DNA of 64,000 bases from positions 5,890,001 through 5,954,000 of the forward strand of contig NC_070569.1 in NCBI RefSeq assembly GCF_026914185.1, in the 5' to 3' direction. Under the pieces are notes generated by a model. That model did no database searches, was not told where the DNA came from, and saw nothing but the letters and a program-made list of their open reading frames with translations. The translations under genes were made by a program, and so were the position numbers. This DNA comes from Puccinia triticina. Its lineage: Eukaryota; Basidiomycota; Pucciniomycetes; Pucciniales; Pucciniaceae. Shown here in pieces: positions 58,298 through 64,000 of this stretch; the stretch's first letter is position 1; the number at the start of each line of letters is the position of its first letter.

Positions 58298-59931
58298 CTC
58301 CTAACCCTCCTTCAGAGGCTCGCGCTTCGCGCGAGGGGCGCCAGCCTGCCAACTCAGAAGGAAGGACTGACTAAGTTCGGAAGCCTTGTGCCATCCAGCC
58401 AACCAAGGCCGCCCAGCGCAAAGACAACCGCACAAGGGCACCACCGCCTCCCCCTGCGTCGCATTCAACCCATTCCTGCATTTGAACCCCACCGACCCCG
58501 AGGGAGCCCGCGAGGGCCCCAATGGGCTGCCAGATGGATGACCCACTGATCTTGACACCAACTCAGCAGCTATACTCCAATGTTGGCGCCCGGCCGGTCG
58601 CCGAGGATCTATTATCGCGGTATGAATTGGTGAGTTGGCCGCAGCGACCCCCCGCAACCTATGCCCTCCCCGCCGGCCAAAGGCCTCCGCCCTTCCACTG
58701 TTATCACCCTTGCTGACGCTGCTCATCCCGAGGGGCTGATCGGTCAGATGCCGGAAGCGGACCAATCAGGCTTAGTGACAGCTCATTGGGGTCCTCGCGG
58801 GCTCCCTTGGGGTCGGTGGGGTTCAAGTGCAGCAATGGGTTGAATGCGACGCGGGGGGAGGCAGGGGTGCCCTCGTGCCATTGTCTTCGCGCTGGGCGGC
58901 CTTGATCGGCTGGATGGCACAAGGCTTCAGGCTAACACGGCAGGGGGAAACAGGCCGAGGGAGGGGGGGGGGGGCAGGGGGAAGAGGTTCATGGAATTGG
59001 CTTACATTCATTGTCTGGGGTACCGAGCCGGCGGCGGTTTGAGGGCGTGGCAGTGCTTGGGTCGAAGGACATGGCGAGGGATGGGATGGCTGGATCGGCC
59101 AGGAGAGCAGGGGGGCGTGGGATTCTTGCAGGACCCAGGCGGATGTTTCTGGCACCCCGGCGGGGGACACTTGCCCTATGCCGCAGCATTAGGGCTTAGG
59201 TAGCCCTAATGCTGCGGCATGGCCCGCTCTGCGGTCGCTTGCTGACCCTGCCCTGCCGGGCCCGCGGGGCCCACGGCCCCGGGCGCCTGGCCCAGCTCTC
59301 GCTTGATCTCAGAGTCCCACCTCCCTCTAACTTATCAAAGTCCCTCCCTATGCGGGAGGTCGGAGTTCGGAGTTCGGGTGGTGGTACAGGAGATATCTCA
59401 TTTGGGTGGAGCTTAAGTTTGGCTGGTGGCGAAGCCACCCCTCCGGGACTTAGGCCTAATGTGGGGGTCATGGCGCGTAGGTCACCCACCAAAAAGTGGC
59501 AGAAATGCAGTCTTTGAGTTTTGCAGCCTGTAGTTTCAACACTGGCCATTCCAGCTACCGGAACTTAGAAGCTCCTCCATGGCGCCAATTTTTAGAGCTC
59601 TCCCCTCCATCAACCCAATGAAACATTATTTTTTAGTTTTTTTTCAAAGAAACTTTGACTCCCAAAACAACTCTGGGACAACTCAGCTATGTGTATAATC
59701 TTCTTTTTTTTGTTTGGCCTTTTTTCCTCTCCTTTTTTTTTTTTTGATCACCTGATGTGTATTAATTAAACGGTTTTCATTATCCCCTCTCTCTCTCCAA
59801 CTTCCTATTATTACGATTCTGAACGGATCACCCTGTTGACCCTGCAACACTCAAAAACCATTTACAAAACTCTCTGAACACCTCACTATACAAACATAAA
59901 TACTTGTGTCTATTCTCTGGAAAACAACCAG
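58298..59931. other. GC-rich foldback region next to the Harbinger element
   Basis: 58395-58530 is inverted at about 58786-58915; matching blocks are CCAAGGCCGCCCAGCGC, CCCTGCGTCGCATTCAACCC and CCACCGACCC. A perfect 19-bp stem hairpin is at 59178-59220. This is probably a non-autonomous GC-rich element; the boundaries are not found. From 59580 onward it is AT-rich with T runs. No gene is supported. Confidence 0.5.
59178..59220. repeat. Perfect 19-bp stem, 5-nt loop hairpin
   Basis: ATGCCGCAGCATTAGGGCT (59178-59196), loop TAGGT, then the exact complement AGCCCTAATGCTGCGGCAT (59202-59220). It sits in the GC-rich repeat region and is probably the junction of two inverted repeat copies rather than a terminator. 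Confidence 0.75.
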
Positions 59932-60629
59932 ATGTTGTCATCCTCAACAAAGACAACCTCTGAGTTAAACAAACTCTTGCAGATCTCCGATCTCCTTGAG
60001 AAGCTGCACTGGGAACCAAAGAGCTACATGTCACATTTTTTGAACACCCAATCGGCCACCTCAGTTTTCAAACGGCGATTATGGGCATTGGAAGGCTGGC
60101 CCAGTACAAGGCGGCTGTTGGAATCAATCAAGAGGGTTGTTAGCAAGCATAACCCCGGGAAACTGCTTTGGGAAGAATTTATATGGGACAAGGTAGTGTG
60201 CTTGATTGCATCCTGCTCTCACTGGTAACCTTCCACGAACTGATATAATTTGTTTCTATTTACAGGCTCTTTTAATTGTGCACAGGGAAAAACCAAAGGT
60301 TGGAGCTTTCCCGTGTGGGGCATATTATAGCTTGAAGTACTGCGACAAGGCATTTTTTACAGAGAATTTGTGTGTTCAACGTTCCCATGCTGTGTTTCAA
60401 TCAATGCTGTTTCTTTACAATCTACTTATGGGGAAGCTAGAAAGGCCAACCAATGAAATTGCTGACAAGGATATCAGTGAGTCTGCGCAACCCACAGGCT
60501 CATAAATATGCATCAGCTCTCAGGCAGTTGGTTCAAGCGTAAAGCGGAAACTCTGCTCCTCTATTTTTCAGCCACGTCAGCAACAGACGGAGTGCCCAAG
60601 CAAACCAATCAAACCCAAACCTCATCAAG
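59932..60629 (+). CDS. N-terminal fragment, possibly of a DUF6589-type transposon-associated protein
   Basis: Three exons are readable: 59932-60192, 60266-60476 and 60572-60629, with consistent phase. The encoded sequence has EKLHWEPKSYMSHFL, a GWPSTRRLLESIKRVV block, LLWEEFIWDKALLIVHREKP and GAYYSLKYCDKAFFTENLCV. This resembles the N-terminus of a protein type abundant in basidiomycete repeats and often carrying DUF6589, but I recall the family only by pattern. After 60629 the frame cannot be continued with confidence: the next plausible acceptor gives an immediate stop. The gene is therefore truncated or its 3' part is mis-modelled. Treat the function as unknown. Confidence 0.4.
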
Positions 60630-62297
60630 GTTAGTAGGCATGCTGGGATTTGTCGGAATACAGATTCCGCTGCGCAAAGCACCAAGAGGCATAGGGGAGG
60701 AACAAGCTTTGATGCACTGCAACGTAAGCCACAGAGTTTCATCCCTCTAGACACAAGCCACAGATTGTTGACCCAGTCATATCATCCCCTCTACTCCAGG
60801 TGAAACAAGCAACAAGACTCCTCGGGGGCAATACTCAAACGCAGAACCAGGCAACGTCAGGGCAGCCGCAGGTCTCAAACATTCAACCCTGTGAGTATTT
60901 AAGAGATTGACTTGAGCAAAGAGTTGAAGCACCAGACTAACCATTGTGCACTCAAACAGATCGCTCTCTCATAGAATAACCAACAACCCAACCAGCCTAG
61001 ACTCTTGTATTAGTTCACCAAACAACGCGTAAGTCCATTAACAAGCGCGCAGTTTCCGCTCATGACATGAATCAAGGAAACTGACACAGATGTTGCTCCA
61101 TAGCCCTAACAGGACTTAAGCCTTGTTGTGATAACAGAAATCTGTATCAGCAAGTGTGCAGAAACTCAGAGGTAGATAAAATCCTTCATCAGGCGCAAAG
61201 ACTATTGCCACAGCACACTGACTTTGCGCACGCGCTATGATCTCAAAGTGCTCCCATCTCTTGTTTCTAGCCAATCCCAATTTCCCAACCTTCTTTCTCC
61301 TTTCATCTCAGGCTTTGTGCTCCATCCTCATTTATTTCATTCAGCTCAGAAGTACAGCCACATTGCCTGCTCTTAGGTGAATATCATTCTCATCAAAATA
61401 GTTTCATTCACTTCAATCAAATACAAAACTTCTTTTTCTATTGTACATATTTGTTCTCAGGTTTCTGATCAAAGAAATACATTCTTAGTTGTCTCAATTC
61501 TTAGAGGATTGTCATAGCTAGGATAGCAATGCTGACCGGAGTTTTTCTCTGTGATACAGCATGCCAGCTTCCAATGCCAACCAAGACCGTTGTGGTGGTC
61601 TAAATGGTAGTCAGCTTCAGATCCAAACTTCAAGATCAGCCCTCAAGAAAACCACCCTCAAGGCTCAAGATTCTCTCAGATCCTCCTTCTCCCTTTTCCC
61701 CACTCTCCTCTTTCTCACTTTTGCTCTTTCTTGGTCCTAACACAGATCTGTCTGTGGGTTTATTCCTAGTTGTTGTCTTGTTCTGGTTTTTGTTTCTTCC
61801 TTGTCTTTTGTCATGTTTATCTCCATTTCTCCTGGTTCCTCTCTTATTTCTTATGTTTCTTGTTGGTTTCATGTTTTATCTCTTTGTTCTATTTCTCTGC
61901 TTCTTTTCCTCTTTGTGTTGTCTGTTTCTTTTCTTTTCTCCTTTGTCTGTGTTGTGTGCGCGCGCATGGCGCGCGAGGAGATGATGACATGTCTGTGACA
62001 GGCCTCCAGGAATCCAAGTTCCGGGCGAACTTGGAGGATAGGAGGCCATAGCATCTGCTCTGATCCAAGGCGGCTATCAAGAAATCTATCCAATCCTCAA
62101 TTCTTTTCCGATTCTGAGCGCAATACAACCGCCAACGAAGATCCAACCTTTGTTGTACCCCCAAAACCACTTCCCCCCCCCCCAGCTATCACTTCGAATC
62201 CTTACGACTCATCCGGACCATCCGTGAGGGCAGTCACTCGACACCTTTTCCCCTCCCAGCGCTGCCGCCGGCCTAGCACCGAGCGGAGCTCCATATT
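60630..62297. other. Region before the LTR retrotransposon, probably containing its 5' LTR
   Basis: The primer-binding region at 62298 implies that a 5' LTR ends just before it; CCATATT immediately precedes TGG. The LTR start cannot be fixed, because the second LTR lies outside the window. The stretch is T/C-rich at 61690-61950. No gene is supported. Confidence 0.4.
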
Positions 62298-62351
62298 TGG
62301 TCCCCCGAGCCGGGATCGAACCAGCGACCTCAAGATTTACAGTCTCGCACT
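62298..62351 (+). other. tRNA-Tyr(GUA)-derived primer-binding region, 54 nt
   Basis: The minus strand from 62351 to 62298 reads as the 3' part of a tRNA: AGTG, an anticodon stem-loop CGAGA-CTGTAAA-TCTTG (anticodon GTA, Tyr), variable loop, T arm GCTGG-TTCGATC-CCGGC, acceptor strand TCGGGGG, A, then CCA. The CCA is present in DNA and there is no intron after the anticodon, although nuclear tRNA-Tyr genes usually have one. Beyond 62351 the match stops, so no 5' acceptor strand exists. This fits an LTR-retrotransposon primer site copied from mature tRNA, not a tRNA gene. Confidence 0.7.
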
Positions 62352-62815
62352 GTGGTTTTGAGGCCGTTTGGCGGTTATAAATTTCTTTTTTTTTTCCTTC
62401 TTCTTTTGGTTCCCATCCGTTCGAATCTTAGAATCCTAGCTGAACGGGGCTTTGATTCTCTTCCAAATCAATTCTCAAGCATTTGCGACAGGAGGCGCGG
62501 ATCCCTTTGAGGCGCCAACGGTGCCTCAGAGCACATCCCATCCATCCATCGCCGTCGATCTTGTCTCAGGATTCAGTCTAGTCCGCGTTTTAGGATCAAG
62601 ACGTTTCTGGTCCTCGATCCTTCTTTCTTTTCTTTTTTTAGGTGTTCAGCGGCGGGGCATTAAGGTTGTAAAAGTAAGTCCCCACCAAATCAGTTGCACC
62701 TCCGAAGTCTCTACATCGTCATCAAAACATCACCGCCACGCTGTGAGCCGCCTTTGTCCGTCAAATTCTTTTCCCAGATCCAAGCCGGACGTTGTCTGGC
62801 CGGAGGCCAGCTCGG

Positions 62816-64000
62816 ATGGTCAAAATCGACAATGAGGATCGTGACCTTGAATTCGACGGTACAAATGTTGAGGTGTTTCTCGATGCATACCAAACGGCGG
62901 CTAAAGAAGACGGCGCATCAGAATTTGACATGGCCTATCAGCTCGCGTGCTTCATTTCGACGTACGATGTTCTAGATGTGGTCGAGACCCTCGGTGGATT
63001 CGAGGATCACGACTGGGCGAAGCTCAAAGCATCAATGCTTGCTCACTGGGGTCGAGCTGACGTATCTCGGTTCTTGCGTCAAGATCTTGAAGCTCTAGTG
63101 CAGACGTGGTCCGCTAAAGGAGGAATTTCTTCAGTTCACGACTACCAGATCTTTCGGCAGTCCTGGGATCCGATTCAGTCATCCCTGCTTAGGAACAATC
63201 AGATCGGTACCGTCGAAGAGATCAAAACCGACTTCTATCTCGCCTTCTCTGTTGGCATTCAGGAGCAGATCCGCACTGAGCTCATCAGGCAGAAGATCAG
63301 GATCACAACGCGCGATCGTCGTTTTCAGCTCCCCGTTTTTGAGAAGCTCAGCGAAGCCGTTGACAAGGTCATGCAGAAGCTGGAAGACGACCATTATCTC
63401 AAGGAGTTCTCTGGTCTATCCAAACGTTCGGCAGTCGCGGACAACAGCTCGGGAACGCTGCAATCCTCAAAGCGGCGCTGTGAGATGGAGCCCTCGGATT
63501 TTCAAGTTCCTCAAGATCCTATGTCATATCCCAATTGCCCCGTTCGCCGCGTCAACATCGTACAGTTCACGCTTCAGGATCTACAGTTTCTAGCCCGTTC
63601 GTGGTTGGAAGAAGAAGGCCGCTCATTTGCTGAGGATTGTCCAGCCTTTCGTCGATCTTGGGATTCACTTGTTGCTGCGCTAGTCGGAAAGTTTCTTTAT
63701 ATTGACACCCTTGAAGAAGTGAAGAGCTTATGTTATGAAACATTCTCTCTGATTGCCCAACCTCCATTGCCGAGCTCACCCGAACCGGTACATACAGCAA
63801 GACTTTCCTCAACTCAGTGTGGAGATGCGGTCTTAGAGCGAACGACTGAAGATTCTAGAGAAGCTGGATTCGCGTTTGCCAAACGCCTTTCGTGGTCGGA
63901 CTCACCCGCTCCCCCGTCAGAAGTTCTCGTCGCCCAAGAGATCAAGAAGCCTATTTCAGATCATAAGCCTCCCTCAGTCATCACAGCCGATCCCTTTTCT
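62816..64000 (+). CDS. Gag-like polyprotein N-terminus of an LTR retrotransposon (partial)
   Basis: The frame from ATG 62816 is open for 395 codons to the window edge. Its start, DLEFDGTNVEVFLDAYQTAA, followed by EFDMAYQLACFIS and GFEDHDWAKLKASMLAHWGR, matches the gag pattern seen in basidiomycete Ty3/Gypsy elements (small folded capsid-like domain, then a charged linker). Gag would form the virus-like particle in the cytoplasm. No CCHC zinc knuckle appears within the window. The absence of stops over 1.2 kb suggests a fairly young copy. The ATG is the first in this frame that precedes the conserved region. Confidence 0.65.
   Translation, partial: MVKIDNEDRDLEFDGTNVEVFLDAYQTAAKEDGASEFDMAYQLACFISTYDVLDVVETLGGFEDHDWAKLKASMLAHWGRADVSRFLRQDLEALVQTWSAKGGISSVHDYQIFRQSWDPIQSSLLRNNQIGTVEEIKTDFYLAFSVGIQEQIRTELIRQKIRITTRDRRFQLPVFEKLSEAVDKVMQKLEDDHYLKEFSGLSKRSAVADNSSGTLQSSKRRCEMEPSDFQVPQDPMSYPNCPVRRVNIVQFTLQDLQFLARSWLEEEGRSFAEDCPAFRRSWDSLVAALVGKFLYIDTLEEVKSLCYETFSLIAQPPLPSSPEPVHTARLSSTQCGDAVLERTTEDSREAGFAFAKRLSWSDSPAPPSEVLVAQEIKKPISDHKPPSVITADPFS

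Larger units (their letters stand above)
62298..64000 (+). mobile_element. LTR retrotransposon, 5' internal part (continues beyond the window)
   Basis: The part inside the window consists of the primer-binding region (62298-62351), a leader of about 460 nt and a gag-like frame that stays open to the last base. No protease or reverse transcriptase is reached. The gag pattern suggests Ty3/Gypsy, but the order of pol domains would be needed to confirm it. Confidence 0.65.

Noticed and set aside
62298..62360. A tRNA-Tyr gene on the minus strand
   Set aside because: It has encoded CCA, no intron and no 5' half or A box; a retrotransposon primer site explains it better.

Overview
The window looks like a TE-rich, intron-rich basidiomycete nuclear genome, most likely a rust fungus (Pucciniales, Puccinia-like). 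The evidence is short introns of about 60-150 nt, Ser/Pro/His-rich regulatory proteins, islands of GC-richer conserved genes separated by AT-rich nested transposons, and a family of secreted proteins without recognisable domains. No CRISPR array, operon or bacterial feature is present. All exon models here were read by eye from splice signals and reading-frame phase.

Conserved genes. (1) 159-3064, + strand: DBF4/Dfp1-type regulatory subunit of the Cdc7 kinase. (2) 4295-6733, - strand: RTC4-like domain protein, convergent with DBF4. (3) 20644-26319, + strand: a very long Wee1 kinase with one GC-AG intron. (4) 40642-43137, - strand: COG8, with an unusual 58-residue tandem repeat near its C-terminus. 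(5) 43321-45464, + strand: an ankyrin protein resembling the TORC2 subunit Avo2, divergent from COG8 across a 183-bp spacer. DBF4 and Wee1 both act in S-phase/G2 control, but nothing shows they are co-regulated.

Main novelty. Three paralogous genes lie on the + strand at 29860-31819, 37211-39215 and 46422-48478. Each encodes a 559-581 aa protein with an N-terminal signal peptide, a conserved LKR[S/T]RE segment that could be a Kex2 site, and a long, probably helical body. All three have four exons, three phase-1 introns and a 36-42 nt second exon. I do not recognise the family; it is a candidate lineage-specific secreted (effector-type) family.

Mobile DNA. 8.4-18.2 kb holds a long foldback element, a 2.9-kb TIR element with two hAT-type MITEs nested in it, and several other MITEs. 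27.6-29.0 and 32.2-36.4 kb hold further MITEs, palindromic repeats and a GGTCATCG-type array. 53.2-54.2 kb is a 1,029-bp hAT-type element with an 8-bp target duplication. 54.66-58.30 kb is a decayed PIF/Harbinger element with both ORFs and its ends; a related non-autonomous copy is at 33.8-34.3 kb. 59.9-60.6 kb holds an N-terminal fragment of what may be a DUF6589-type protein. The right edge contains the start of an LTR retrotransposon: a primer-binding region matching 54 nt of spliced tRNA-Tyr, then an open gag frame running off the window.
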